This document shows positions 44,334 to 56,324 of a DNA stretch of 64,000 nt, piece after piece. The position numbers and the translations under genes are program-made. Origin of the DNA: Chrysopilus asiliformis (Eukaryota; Arthropoda; Insecta; Diptera; Rhagionidae). The DNA lies in NCBI GenBank assembly GCA_964034945.1, contig OZ035961.1, positions 58,689,384-58,753,383 on the forward strand, in the 5' to 3' direction. Each line of letters begins with the position of its first letter. Position 1 is the first letter of the stretch. Below the pieces are notes generated by a model. The model was not told the DNA's origin, made no database searches, and saw only the letters and a program-made list of their open reading frames with translations.

Positions 44334-44535
44334 TGCAGCGGTTCGCAACGTTTCCGCTGAATGCCCTGGAAAAATCATAAATAACTTAAAAAGTTTTGGG
44401 AAAAAATGGTTTCCCTACAGGACCTTCCATTTCGAATTTTGAAACTCCAACTCCAGATTCGTGATATCCCAAAGCCTATTTTTGCGAGAAAAATTGCAGC
44501 GGTTCGCAACGTTTCCGCTGAATGCCCTGGAAAAA
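44334..44535. repeat. 40-bp direct repeat around a Helitron-like piece
   Basis: 'gcagcggttcgcaacgtttc' plus the next 20 bases ('cgctgaatgccctggaaaaa') occurs at 44336-44375 and again at about 44496-44535. The 120 bp between are nearly identical to 42445-42570 of the nearby Helitron-like fragment. Confidence 0.75.
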
Positions 44536-45552
44536 CCCCAGAAACTTTCTTAAATTCGAAGAAACCGAAGCGGAAAAGCAGCGTATAACCCATTTACAAA
44601 AGAAAATTTGAGTCGAGGGAAACGGGACATCTAACCTCAAATCATTAAACAACAAGACGGATTCCGAGGCGAAAGTTCTGCAATAAAATAATTTCTTCCA
44701 CCGAACAGTTTTTGGAAACTACTGTAAGTTGTTGAATTTCAATTTATGCTACCTCTGGGAAATTTTTATATACCCGCTGAAAGAAAAAAAATTTTTTAAG
44801 TATAATAATAATGTATTTCAAACTGTCATAAACTCTCTATTATCTAAATACGATTAACACTTTCATAAACCAAGTTAAGATTTGTTCTGTTTTTTTGGTT
44901 GTGAAATTTACACCGCACTTTTCGAATTGGTACGATCGTCTATCGTCTATATAAATTTTTTTATTTAAGATTATAAATTTGTTTTATGCAGGTGCAAAAT
45001 TTTAATGGTGCGCTAGTTCTTGTTCAAGTTAACGTTATAGGTAGCCATTACTTTACTTAAACTTAAATTAGTTTAGCTTACCTGATAGTTTGCAATTATT
45101 AGTTTGTGGATATTTTTGATTGTTTTAGAAATAATTAAAATTTATTAAAATTTATTATTTAGTAATTGTAAGAAAAACGAATGCTCTATCTGGGCCAAAT
45201 AAAATTATAAATGTTTAACTCGATAAACAACTACATTATGTTTTGTTAATTTGATATTTTAGAGTTGGATGCGAGGATGAGTTGAAGCTGACTTATCGTA
45301 CGAAATATGCTAGCATATTTCGGCAATATGTTCGATCGGTTGCATAAAATTTCTTTCCTTTCCTGATCCCTTTTGTTCCTAGTAGTTTTACCTGTAAATG
45401 GCACGAAAATTATTATGTGATGGTTGACTACAGCATAGAGAAACGATCCACCCCTCCGACGAGTATAGCCGTAAGAAAATCTAGCGTGCCACTCTCTATA
45501 GCTGTAGCAAATTATTATGATTATTAGACGTACAACTTGACCACTACATAAT

Positions 45553-45564
45553 TGGCGCCCAACG
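45553..45564 (+). promoter_or_regulatory. gypsy-2 primer-binding site
   Basis: TGGCGCCCAACG, four nucleotides after the LTR end, is identical to the gypsy-1 site. Confidence 0.8.
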
Positions 45565-45720
45565 ATTGGCCCTTGTGGACAATCCCTAATTTCCCGTTTA
45601 TTTACAGCAAGGATATAAACTTATTTCGTTGAAATAAATGAGTATCATTGTGCCGGTCGCCGACATGCTTGCATGTTGGTAATCGTTTCTTTACATATAC
45701 TTTCCCTATGAATTCCCTAT

Positions 45721-45901
45721 TGTTGTGTATCGGTGCAACACACACTCATCCAAGAAGGAAGAAAGCACTGGTTGCCGTAGGGCAGTGGGAGATAGACGGT
45801 CTTAGAACGAACACGCGATCGAATACGCGGATTGAATTATTTTAGTTAAATACTGTACGTTAATAAATAAATGAATTATTATTAAACTCGAGTATTTAAT
45901 A
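45721..45901 (+). repeat. gypsy-3 5' LTR
   Basis: It is followed directly by 'attggcgacgaggatggga', the primer-binding site. It differs from the 3' LTR at about 45830 and 45850 only. Confidence 0.92.
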
Positions 45902-46003
45902 ATTGGCGACGAGGATGGGATCGTCGTGAATTGTAAGAAATTTGCGACCTACCATAATAGTTCAAACCACGTGTGATTTTCTTGATCGTGTGCCTCGTGT
46001 AAA

Positions 46004-49000
46004 ATGGCTCCGAAGGTAGATCCGCAGGAAGAGTCCACGAGTGATGGTGTACAAGTCGTACCATTCGCGTCCGGTTCATTGGGGTATATCGAGCCATTCG
46101 ATATTTCTAAGCCGCAAAATTGGGGCTCGTACAGACAACGATTCGACATGTTCTTGCTGGCCAACAACGTGCAAAGTGAAAATAGAAAGGTCGCCATTTT
46201 CCTAATAGTGTGCGGTCCACAGCTTTTCGACTTATTGTGCTCGTTGTGTTCCCCCCTCGATATCAGCTAAGTACCATTTACTGATATTAAAATGAAATTA
46301 AATGCTCACTTTTCGCCGCAACCTTCGGAAATTGCTGCATTTTTCAAGTTTTTTAAGCATTACCCGCTTCCGGACGAAGGGGTGGCTTCGTACATCGCAA
46401 AGCTAAGGAAGTTAGCAAAGGATTGTAATTTCGGCTCGTCACTAGATCGATTGCTACGTGATCGACTGGTTTGCGGGGTGCGAGACGAAGCTCTGCAGCG
46501 CAGTTTGTTGATAGAGAAGGATTTGACATTTCAAAAGGCCCTTGATAAAAGTATTGCTGTCGAATCCGCATTCAGAAATGTCAGAGAAATTCGCCATTCC
46601 GAGACAGTTCTCGCAATTTCGACAAAAAATCGAAATCGTAGAACAGGAAATGGAACTACGACACACAACAACGGCAACACAAAACCAAAACCTCAGTGTA
46701 TTGGATGTGGTAGCAGACATTATCGCGCCGACTGTCCACACAAACATTCAGTTTGTAATAGCTGTGGCATAACGGGACACCTTGCTTCTGTGTGCCGCTC
46801 AACAACTAACACAAACAAACTCAACCAGTCGAACTACAAGAAAGGGAACCGGCATACCAGCAATCCAAATAGAACCGACAAGGTAAACAATATATCATCC
46901 GTGTCCACTGTGAAAACTACGACTGAAGTTTCGATAAACGGTATTCCACTAACATTCGAAGTAGACTCTGGTTCTCGGTATACTATTATAGCCAAGTCTG
47001 TGTTTGACCGTATTCAGGAAAAACAGAAATCGACATTGCGTCCGTGTGATATTGCATTGCAAGACTTTTCGGGTAGACAGTTAAGAGTCACGGGTTGTGT
47101 CGACGTAGGTGTGCGTTATAAGGACATTAAATTGCGCGGTAAGTTGACATTGATAGTAGTTGACGGCACAGTTACCAACGTTCTCGGTTGTTCGTGGTTC
47201 AGTCCATTAGGAATATCATTACAAGGAGTTCACACCGTTACTGATAATCGAAAAACCGTCGATTCAGTGTTAGCGAAATACACAAAACTATTTTCGAGTG
47301 AATTAGGGTGTTTCACAGGCCCTCCGGTGTCGTTAAACTTAGATAACTACCCTCACCCAATCAGGCTCTCGTGTCGGAAAATACCGCTCGCGTATAAAAA
47401 ACTCATCGAAGCAGAGCTGGAACGATTAATCGAGCAAGATTTTCTCGAGCCCGTCGAATATTCGGAGTGGTTAACACCAATCGTACCGGTTCCCAAAAGC
47501 GACGGAAGTGTGCGAATCTGCGGTGACTATCGTTCAACGATCAATAAATTTATAAAACCACATTGCTTTCAGATCCCTGCAGTTAGCTATTTATCATCTA
47601 CAATATCGGGCGGAAATCTGTTTGCAAAATTGGACCTTGCACAAGCGTACCAGCAATTGATAGTTGACGATTATTCTTCGCGACTTCAGACGATCATCAC
47701 TCACAAAGGAGCCTTCCGTGTGAAACGACTACAGTTTGGAATTTTGTCTGCGCCGGGAATATTCCAAAACTTTATCGAAAATCTTCTACGAGGAATCAAC
47801 GGAGTTTTGCCATACTTTGATGACGTCGTAGTAATGGGGAAAAACGAAGGTGAGTTAGCTACTCGTTTAGAGCAAGTTCTGTCGCGCCTTGACGACGCAG
47901 GTCTAAGACTCCACAAAAACAAATGTGTCTTTGGAGCAACTTCAATTGACTTCCTAGGGTTTAAAGTAGATTCCTTCGGATTTCGCCCCACCGACGACAA
48001 AGTAAAAGCCATCCAACTGGCTCCACCTCCAGAGAATAAACAGCAGCTCCAGGCATTTTTAGGGTTGCTCAACTTTTATCATACATTTTTGCCAAATAAA
48101 GCTTCTATTGCTGAGCCGTTACATCGACTTTTGGATAAAAACAGTCGATGGGTTTGGAGAAAACAACATCAAACAGCCTTCGAAAAACTAAAAAAACTTC
48201 TATTGAGCAGCAGTTTTCTCGTTCACTACAACGAGTCGCTTCCTTTAGTCCTGGTTTGCGATGCCTCACCACATGGCGTAGGCGTAGTTCTCGCTCATCA
48301 CATGCCAGATGGAAATGACAAGCCGATCGCTTTTTACTCGCGAACGCTAAGTAAACCTGAACGCAACTATGCGCGAATTGACCGATAAGCTGTAGCCATC
48401 ATCGCAGGAGTTAAAAAGTTCCACGACTATGTCTGTGGCAAAGAATTTACAATTGTCGCGGATCACCGTCCGCTACTCAGCATTCTGGGGTCAGACAACC
48501 GGACACCGGACGTAATCTCTAATACAATGCTTCGTCGAAGATTGTTCCTGCATGCATATAATTTCAAAATTGTCCACCGTCCTGGGAAATCTATAGAGCA
48601 CGCAGACGCTTTGAGTAGACTACCTGTAAAATCCCTCGACCAAACAGAAGAACTAACTTCCGATGATGTCCTCATGATCGAAGAAGTCGCAAAACCAATT
48701 GTTGACGCTATAACAATTTCAAAAATGACGGCAAAGGACCCAGTCTATTCTCAAGTTCTTCGCTGGGCGTTAAGGGGATGGCCACCAGATTTAAATAATA
48801 ATGAAAAAGCTAAATTTAACCCTTTCTTTATCCGCAGAAAATAAATCTCCTCAATGAAGGGCTGCCTACTATGGGGAAACAGAGGATTCATTCCACCAGC
48901 AGTCCAGCAGAAAGTTTTATCGACTCTGCATTCCGGACATCCAGGGGTTGTTCGGACGAAAGCCCTAGCGCGAAGCTACTTTTGGTGGCCCAAACTTGAT

Positions 49001-50051
49001 AGCGATATAGAAGCAGCCGTCAAAGCTTGCGTCACTTGTCAACAGACTCGTCCAGAAGTGGGAGTCGACAAGGCATCCATGGTCGAGGATCCACGTCGAT
49101 TTTGCCGGACCCTTCCAAGGCAAACTTTTTATGATTACGGTGGATTCATACAGCAAATGGTTGGACGTGCAACCCATATCGTCAACATCTAGTTCGTGCG
49201 CCACACAAGTTCTCAGAGGATTGTTCGTCACTCATGGAGTTCCTGACACAGTCGTGTCAGATAACGGGTCAGCTTTCACATCGGCACAGTTCCGAGAGTT
49301 CTGTGAACGCAATCTAATCCGACAGACCTTGGTAGCTCCGTTCCATCCAGCATCAAATGGTCAAGCAGAACGAATGGTCCGGACAACTAAAGATTTCCTG
49401 AAGAAGATTCCGCGGGGTGACATCCATCTACGGTTGTCAAGATTCCTCATCAACCAACACACAACGCCGTGTGCTGCAACAGGTCGTTCGCCAGCTCAAC
49501 TGCAGTTTAACCGGGAGCTTAAGACCTATTTCGACAAGCTAAATCCTAATGAAATCAGCAATCAATATCATCAACCTGAGAACGTCGTTCACGAACCCAA
49601 TATCCGGACGTTCAACAAAGGACAATGTGTGTGGGTTCGAAACTTTGCGACCGGTGAGAAATGGATACCGGGAGTAATTGAAAATCAACGAGGTCGTCTG
49701 TCATACACAGTTATTACATCATCCGGTACTGTAACGAAACGTCATGTGGATCAACTGAGATCACGATCGTCTGCGACCGACAATATTGAAACCATTAATA
49801 TGGATGCAGAATCTACCGAGACGTCAGTAAGTTCTGAGGAGGATGATTCCGATACCGACAGTGAAGCATCTATAGATCAACCCACGGAAATAATCAACAG
49901 TGAAGAAGATGCTGTCATCGAAAGTTCGAGCACCTCAACACCGACGGTAGAGCCAACGTCTTCCTTGCAAAACTCCCAGCAGGATTTGGGACAAGCTGAT
50001 CAACCTGTACGACGCTCTAAACGTCTACGGACAAAACCAACATCCAAGTAA
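46004..50051 (+). pseudogene. gypsy-3 gag-pol, three stops and a frameshift
   Basis: Capsid-like sequence ('[14 protein letters not shown]', 'DEGVASYIAKLRKLAKDC') precedes two zinc knuckles (CIGCGSRHYRADC, CNSCGITGHLASVC). Protease has 'FEVDSGSRYTII'. RT has 'VRICGDYRSTINKF' and 'LPYFDDVVVMG', where the catalytic box reads FDD. RNase H has 'LVLVCDASPHGVGVVL'. Integrase has the finger ('LHSGHPGVVRTKAL', 'CVTCQQTR') and core ('VVSDNGSAFTS', 'SNGQAERMVRTTK'). Stops occur at 46268, 48386 and 48841, and the frame changes near 49075. The C-terminus is acidic and Ser/Thr-rich and ends with 'VRRSKRLRTK'. Few lesions and near-identical LTRs indicate a recent but now defective copy. Confidence 0.93.
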
Positions 50052-50070
50052 TCATGTAGGCGTTAAAGGG

Positions 50071-50251
50071 TGTTGTGTATCGGTGCAACACACACTCATC
50101 CAAGAAGGAAGAAAGCACTGGTTGCCGTAGGGCAGTGGGAGATAGACGGTCTTAGAACGAACACGCGATCGAATACGCGAATTGAATTATTTTAGTTAAG
50201 TACTGTACGTTAATAAATAAATGAATTATTATTAAACTCGAGTATTTAATA
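50071..50251 (+). repeat. gypsy-3 3' LTR
   Basis: Second copy of the 181-bp LTR, followed by the CCTAT duplication and then by gypsy-2 leader sequence. Confidence 0.92.
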
Positions 50252-50576
50252 CCTATCAATTAAATTTAACAACTTTTATCGTTTCAAAGACCTCTTCCAC
50301 TGTATCTAATATTTATCCTGTATACTTTGATTTTGATGCCATATTTTCGGTATCGTGTGTCCCGAGATATAAAGTCTTTACGACATAATATTCTCGCGTT
50401 GCCACGTATACTTATTATATGTATGCGTCAACTTCAAAACTCAAAAAACGATTTTTGGTTTATTTTGTCAGCTTCGGTTGATCAATGTGTCCCGATAAAA
50501 GTAAACAATTTATTCGCGTTGCCATTGGTCAATTTCGATAAAAATATTTAGTTTCAGTAGAAGATTTGTAGGACTA

Positions 50577-51872
50577 ACACCTATAACATATGTTTTGTCA
50601 CAAATTTCAAGTGAAGCTTTGTTATAAAAAATGTCTCCAAACATATAATTACTTCGCGTTAATTTATAATTTCCTTAATAAGTAATCAGTTTAAAACGCA
50701 ATTTCACCAAGCTCAGTCGGAAAAATGAGTCTAAAGTTTAAAATCGGAAAAAGCGTGTATAATTTAATTGGACGAATGCCAAAAACCGAAATTGTTAAAC
50801 GGTTTTTAAATAAAGATATTTCTTCTAGAACAATCTATAGGGCCATAAAAGATTGCGAAAATGGTGTTCCGTTAAATTATAAGCCAAAAAGTGGAAGACG
50901 GTACATTTTAACAAAAAAGGTGGAACAAAAAGTGTTGAAGTACACGAAAAACAAAATTGGAGCATCCACGCGCAAAACTGGTCGCAAATTTCGGGTATCG
51001 CACATGACTATCCATCGGCTATTAAAGACAAACAATGTGTCCTACAGTAAAAGGAAAAAAGTTCCCAAATACACGGAGGCACAACTTAAAAAAATGCCAA
51101 AATGTTGCCGTGCGCTTCGACGGAAACATTTTCATGGCAAAAAAGTGATAATTTTGCACGATGAAAAATACTTCACTTTTGCCAATTCTTCCATAAGTGG
51201 AAACGATGGATTTTTACTGACGATTACAGTACAACTCCTGATACAGTAAAATTCAAAGGAATCGCGAAATTTGAGCCAAAAATTTTAGTTTGGTGCGCAT
51301 TATCATCCGCAGGAGTTTCTGAGGCATTCATTGGGTCAGTGCGAGGACAAGCAGTTAACGCAGACATCTACATCACAAAATGTTTACCAAAATTGCAAAA
51401 ATTTATTAAACAAAATCACAATCAAGATGATGTAGTGTTTTGGCTTGATCTTGCATGATGCCATTACCCCAAAAAGACCATTGATTGGCTCAAGTCGAAA
51501 AACATCAATTTTGTCCCGAAGGAAGAAAACCCACCAAATGTCCCACAAGTCCGCCCAATTGAAAATTTTTGGGCTTTATTGAGTCGACTGGTGTACCAGG
51601 ATGTATGGGAGACAAAATCCGAAAAGCAGCTTCAATCACGGATTAAAAAAAAATTAAAAGAAGTGAACCTTACCACCATCCAGACAATGATGGGCAATAT
51701 AAAAAAAATGTTGAGAAAAATAGAAGATAACGGGCCATTAAGTGTTATTTAATTATTTTTTTATAAATATCGAATTCAGATCCTTATGAAATTAAATGAA
51801 TTATAAACTTTTGTATTTCTCAGATTTTTAAATATGCGATTAGTTTTTTGACAAAACATATGTTACAGGTGT
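50577..51872 (+). mobile_element. DD37E Tc1/mariner element
   Basis: TA at 50575-50576 and 51873-51874. Inverted ends ACACCTATAACATATGTTTT and (complement) ACACCTGTAACATATGTTTT run about 24 bp with one mismatch. 1,296 bp with one transposase gene. It is inserted in the gypsy-2 leader. Confidence 0.9.
50725..51752 (+). pseudogene. DD37E transposase, one frameshift and one stop
   Basis: The N-terminal HTH ('MSLKFKIGKSVYNLIGRMPK', 'SRTIYRAIKDC') and second HTH ('FRVSHMTIHRLLKTNN') are followed by 'KVIILHDEKYFTF' with the first catalytic aspartate. A frameshift near 51213 leads to 'KFEPKILVWCALSS' and 'DVVFWLDLA', then a TGA at about 51459. The end has 'NPPNVPQVRPIENFWALLS', where the glutamate stands 37 residues after the second aspartate. 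This spacing and the NPPNVPQ.RPIE block fit the DD37E group known from mosquitoes and other arthropods. Length about 340 residues, normal. Confidence 0.88.
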
Positions 51873-52288
51873 TACTACTTAAAATTGAAGAATTTATTGC
51901 GATTGGTGTTCCGGAAGTCGAAGCCCTAAGCATGGATTTTCACGTTGCCTCATCGTTTACATAATTGCCTTTAGCGAACTGACAAAACCAAAAATTAAAC
52001 TAAAATCATTAGGTGTCCCGATGATATATAATCTTCTCGTGTTGCCCTAATGATTATTCAATAGAGTAAATTTTTCAAAATTTTTGTCATCTTAAAAGTC
52101 AAAGATTATGCACCGACTAACCTCTTATTGCAACTCAACATCTACGGATTAATTGCCGAAACTATTCTCGCATCCACTCTATTCATAATGATATTGTTTT
52201 TTACAACTAGTAAATCTTTTAGTTATACATAGGTATAAATAAATTAAAGAAAAAAAAAACAATAAATGATTAAGATCTTATAAATAGC

Positions 52289-53779
52289 ATGAGCAAAGAT
52301 TTAAATTTCGAATTAAAGTATAAATCAAAAGACAAACGAAATTTAATATTTACCGAAAATCGACGTTTGACTAGAGCCTATACCAGACTTCTAGGATCTC
52401 CCATTATACCTGACATGACCCTTACTAGATCTCCTGTTAATAACGCCCAGACTCGGCAAATATGTCACACCTAACAACATTTGGAAATAATAGTGACAGA
52501 TCAGACCCAAATAACAATGCCCAAAGTTCTGAAATAAGTTATCAAGGAGCTGTCTCATTAGAAGCTCAACGTGCATCTGTAAATTTAATGTCACACGTAA
52601 ATACTGCAACAAACCAGCAGGCTAATTCACAAAATTCTTCGCCTATTCGTAGTTCAAATAATCCTGAATTACAGGTTTTTCAAGATTCCATTCTCGAATC
52701 AGTCAGAGCCACAGTTGGCTTAGCTAACACTGCAAGCATCCGAGTTTTATCCGAAACGGTGTGCCGCGAAGTGCAGAAGAAATTTGATGAAACCATAGCT
52801 CCAATTCAACCAATATTGACTGCTCTTGCTTCAAACCCTTTGCTGTTAACTTTAACAAACTCTCCGCAACAACCAACAATAGCCCAACCCAATTTTAGCC
52901 CATCTAGTTTCCCAAGTCTCGCACATAACAACCCTCAAAATCTGGATGGAACCGCACAGCCCCAAAATAATACTCATAAACAGTCAGTTCATCCTCAGAG
53001 CCATTCACAAGTTCAACCACTCTCAAATTATGACTTTCCACATCCAGAACCTCCATTACAGCAACAATTTGCTCAAGGACAGCAAAACTCACAACCCAAT
53101 GTTTCGCAACAACCCCGGCAAAATTTTGTTCCACTTCCTAATTCGCCCCCAATTTCTTGAAACAATCTCAGACACCTATGGATCGGCACCAGGAACTCTT
53201 TCAAGAACTTGGTCAAATTCAGCAAAATTCACAACCCAGTTGGTCTCAGCCCCCTCCACCAAATGGTATGCCACCGCACTCCTACCCCAATAGACCGTCG
53301 ATGCAACCATTTCCGTTCAGCCACTTCCGCCGCATAGATGTGGAAAAGTGGGGAATATCCTTCGATGGTACGGCCAAAACGATAACCGTTGAAGATTTCA
53401 TCTTTCAAGTTGAATATCTTCAGTTCAATCGTAGAATCCCTTGGGATGATGTCACTAATAATTTTCATTTACTTTTACAAGGCACTGCCCGTAGTTGGTT
53501 GTGGCAATACCTTAGGACAAATCCGAGAGCAGGTTGGCATCATTTACGTTCGGCATTGCTGAGACAGTTTACGGAAACAGATTTGGAACTAATACGACGA
53601 ATTTCAGATCGGAAACAAGGTCCTTCGGAAACCTTTGATGAGTTTCGCAATGATATTCTTAATATCAAAAATCGTATGAGAATTCCTTTGAGTGATACTG
53701 ATATCATAACCACGGTGAAACGAAACCTAAAGACTTGGCTAGCTAGACTAATTTATACCCATATCGACACACGTCCGTC
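52289..53779 (+). pseudogene. gypsy-2 gag, frameshifted and truncated
   Basis: Three overlapping frames (52289-52474, 52462-53160, 53157-53779) together parallel gypsy-1 gag. They contain an N-terminal 'FTENRRLTRAY' (gypsy-1: FDENRAVTRSV), a long Gln/Pro/Asn-rich middle, and the capsid-type domain with 'VEKWGISFDGTAKTITVEDF', 'FHLLLQGTARSWLWQYL' and 'KNRMRIPLSDTDIITTVKR'. The zinc knuckles and pol are missing because the R3 element starts at about 53780. The match in layout shows that gypsy-1 and gypsy-2 belong to one family. Confidence 0.87.
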
Positions 53780-53781
53780 AA

Positions 53782-54895
53782 GTTAGCACTACAACTTTTG
53801 AAATTAGAAAACCTTTTTATTGGATTAATTGTCGTGATTTTGTCGTAAAAGAAAAAAATTGTCGCGCCCATATTTTTCAAAAAAAGCGTGAATTTTTCAA
53901 AAAAAGCGTGACACACCCTAGAAATCGGGTGATTCGCACGTTGAACTGGAAACTAATGATTGGATTAATTGTCGCTTGACCGTTATGATTTTGTCGTAAA
54001 ATAAAAAAAAACCCGTCCCGAAGAATTTTTCAAAAATTACCCCGTTTAAAGCCAAGTGATGGTCTAGTTAGCATTACACACCCCAGAACTGGGGTAATTC
54101 GCACGTTGAACTGGAAACTAATGATTGGATTAATTGTCGCTTGACCGTTATGATTTTGTCGTAAAATAAAAAAAACCCCGTCCCGAACAATTTTTCAAAA
54201 ATTACCCCGTTTAAAGCCAACTGATGGTCTAGTTAGCATTACACACCCTAGAAATCGGGTAATTCGCACGTTGAACTGGAAACTAATGATTGGATTAATT
54301 GTCGCTTGACCGTTATGATTTTGTCGTAAAATAAAAAAAATTGTCGCGCCCATATTTTTCAATAAAAGCGTGTATAGTGCTAACTATGTTGCATAGTTAG
54401 CACTACACACCCGAGAACTGGGGTAATTCGCACGTTGAACTGGAAACTAATGATTGGATTAATTGTCGCTTGACCGTTATGATTTTGTCGTAAAATAAAA
54501 AAAACCCCGTCCCGAACAATTTTTCAAAAATTACCCCGTTTAAAGCCAAGTGATGGTCTAGTTAGCACTACACACCCTAGAAATCGGGTAATTCGCACGT
54601 TGAACTGGAAACTAATGATTGGATTAATTGTCGCTTGACCGTTACGATTTTGTCGTAAAATAAAAAAAATTGTCGCGCCCATATTTTTCAATAAAAGCGT
54701 GTGTAGTGCTAACTATGTTGCATAGTTAGCACTACACACCCGAGAACTGGGGTAATTCGCACGTTGAACTGGAAACTAATAATTGGATTAATTGTCGCTT
54801 GACCGTTATGATTTTGTCGTAAAATAAAAAAAACCCCGTCCCGAACAATTTTTCAAAAATTACCCCGTTTAAAGCCAAGTGATGGTATAAATTTC
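53782..54895 (+). repeat. 165-bp satellite array, left arm of R3
   Basis: The block 'ttcgcacgttgaactggaaa' occurs six times, at about 53931, 54096, 54261, 54425, 54590 and 54754, a period of 164-165 bp. Units alternate in part of their length (a 'ccccgtcccgaacaa' type and a 'gtcgcgcccatattt' type). Some junctions carry the palindrome 'tgctaactatgttgcatagttagca'-like. There is a shorter degenerate unit at the start. Confidence 0.9.
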
Positions 54896-55465
54896 TTCTT
54901 TAATTTTTCCGTTTTCTTCCCATTTAATAGATAAAATTACACAGCAATTGGCATTTTCAAAGCGAATTTGCATTTTTACATCAAATCCCACAATTTGAAT
55001 TAAAAATCTTTCAAAAAACTATAAAAACTCATTGAATGAAATCGAGTTTACATTCAATGTCCATTTGCTTGTTTTTCCCCATGGAAATTTTTTCGATTTT
55101 TTTAACGAAATTTTTTGATTTTCCGAATAACTTTAGCTAGAGATTTGAAATTTTGCACAAATGCGAGTAACGTTAAGAGAAAGAATTCGTAAAAAAATGG
55201 GGAAAATCGGATGACTCCTTCCCCCCTTCCCGCTGAAAATTGAAGTTTTTGGCGATTTTCTCGAAAACGGTTCATCGTATCAACAACGTTGCAAACAGAA
55301 AAGTGTTTACAATGTAATTTTACATAATTCGGCTATATACCAAAATTCAATATGAGCACTCTTTCTCCCCGTTTTTAATTTTTCAATAAAATTTCTGCCA
55401 CTATGGATTAGTTTTCGGTTCATAACACGAAAGTAGTATGAAATAATACCTTTGTATCTTCAAAG
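54896..55465 (+). repeat. R3 left subterminal region
   Basis: Unique sequence of the left arm. 54895-55330 is repeated in reverse at 60645-61085 and 63060-63530. It includes 'tagctagagatttgaaattt' and 'cgattttctcgaaaacggtt', similar to blocks in R1. No gene. Confidence 0.75.
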
Positions 55466-55477
55466 AAGTTGTAGAAA

Positions 55478-56324
55478 TGAAATGAACATTTGTTTTGTTT
55501 TAGCTTTGCCTTTATCAGTCGTGAAAGTTTTTTCTGTTAAACCTGAATTAGGTCCAGTGCAACTGTGGCACTGTGTTATCACCGTGAAGGTTCATGTTTG
55601 TTTCGGGCTCAGGGGAGTGACGAAGCCCTCGTCAGACAGAGTAGTGTCAACTCCTCCTGCTCTCTATTACAGAAATTGTTTATTGGATGGATCATAGGAA
55701 CTTACAAGAAGTTTATATATTCACCATCTGATTTAATTCGGCTTGTGCGAATTATTTTAGAAATCTCCGGCTCGAGAACTTTATTGTGGATTTTTGCATT
55801 GACAATGCAAATGGTTTTCGACTGTGATTCAAATGAAATGAACATTTGTTTTGTTTTAGCAAAACAAAACAACAACAAATGTTCATTTCATTTCAACAAA
55901 ACAAATGTTCATTTCATTTGAATCACAGTCGAAAACCATTTGCATTGTCAATGCAAAAATCCACAATAAAGTTCTCGAGCCGGAGATTTCTAAAATAATT
56001 CGCACAAGCCGAATTAAATCAGATGGTGAATATATAAACTTCTTGTAAGTTCCTATGATCCATCCAATAAACAATTTCTGTAATAGAGAGCAGGAGGAGT
56101 TGACACTACTCTGTCTGACGAGGGCTTCGTCACTCCCCTGAGCCCGAAACAAACATGAACCTTCACGGTGATAACACAGTGCCACAGTTGCACTGGACCT
56201 AATTCAGGTTTAACAGAAAAAACTTTCACGACTGATAAAGGCAAAGCTAAAACAAAACAAATGTTCATTTCATTTGAATCACAGTCGAAAACCATTTGCA
56301 TTGTCAATGCAAAAATCCACAATA
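55478..56324. mobile_element. perfect fold-back palindrome with 12-bp target duplication
   Basis: AAGTTGTAGAAA stands at 55466-55477 and 56325-56336. The inserted 847 bp consist of two arms of about 380 bp (55475-55857 and 55893-56275) that are, as far as I can follow base by base, exact complements, with a 35-bp centre made of 'aaacaaaac' blocks. A 50-bp extra copy of the arm's inner end follows at the right end. AATAAA is next to the right border. The protein-like frames within are identical on both strands and are not evidence of coding. Confidence 0.88.

Larger units (their letters stand above)
43033..45548 (+). repeat. gypsy-2 5' LTR
   Basis: It starts TGTGGCAGCCACCTG (gypsy-1: TGTTGCAGGCGTCTG) and ends ACTACA, followed by 'taattggcgcccaacg'. 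2,516 bp. It contains an insertion of a Helitron-like piece at about 44370-44495 flanked by a 40-bp direct repeat. A TATA-like 'tctatataaattt' lies near 44946. Confidence 0.78.
45721..50251 (+). mobile_element. gypsy-3: complete mag-like Ty3/gypsy element
   Basis: 181-bp LTRs (45721-45901 and 50071-50251) begin TGTTGTG. I see only two mismatches between them. An exact 5-bp duplication, CCTAT, flanks the element (45716-45720, 50252-50256). One long gag-pol frame fills it, broken by three stops and a frameshift. Two zinc knuckles, short LTRs and a single frame fit the mag lineage. It is inserted in the leader of gypsy-2. Confidence 0.92.
50257..52288 (+). promoter_or_regulatory. gypsy-2 leader with four bipartite repeats
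   Basis: Units of the form GTGT(C)CCGA - about 25-35 nt - (T)CGCGTTGCC(A) lie at about 50357-50410, 50481-50528, 51907-51954 and 52012-52052, the third being the most degenerate. A DD37E transposon (50577-51872) separates the second and third; without it the spacing is 103-128 bp. The same design is present in the gypsy-1 leader. Confidence 0.55.
43033..53779 (+). mobile_element. gypsy-2: relative of gypsy-1, interrupted and truncated
   Basis: The 5' LTR (43033-45548), primer site, leader and a decayed gag are recognisable. Two younger elements (gypsy-3 and a DD37E transposon) sit in the leader. The sequence stops inside gag where element R3 begins, so pol and the 3' LTR are not in the window. 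LTR start, LTR end, primer site and leader motifs all match gypsy-1 in design but differ in sequence. Confidence 0.82.

Noticed and set aside
53931..54895. Regularly spaced repeats resembling a CRISPR array
   Set aside because: The 165-bp unit is repeated along its whole length without unique spacers, in a eukaryotic genome; it is a satellite.
55452..56322. Duplicate open frames of 81-118 codons on both strands
   Set aside because: They mirror each other because the region is a palindrome; no known domain.
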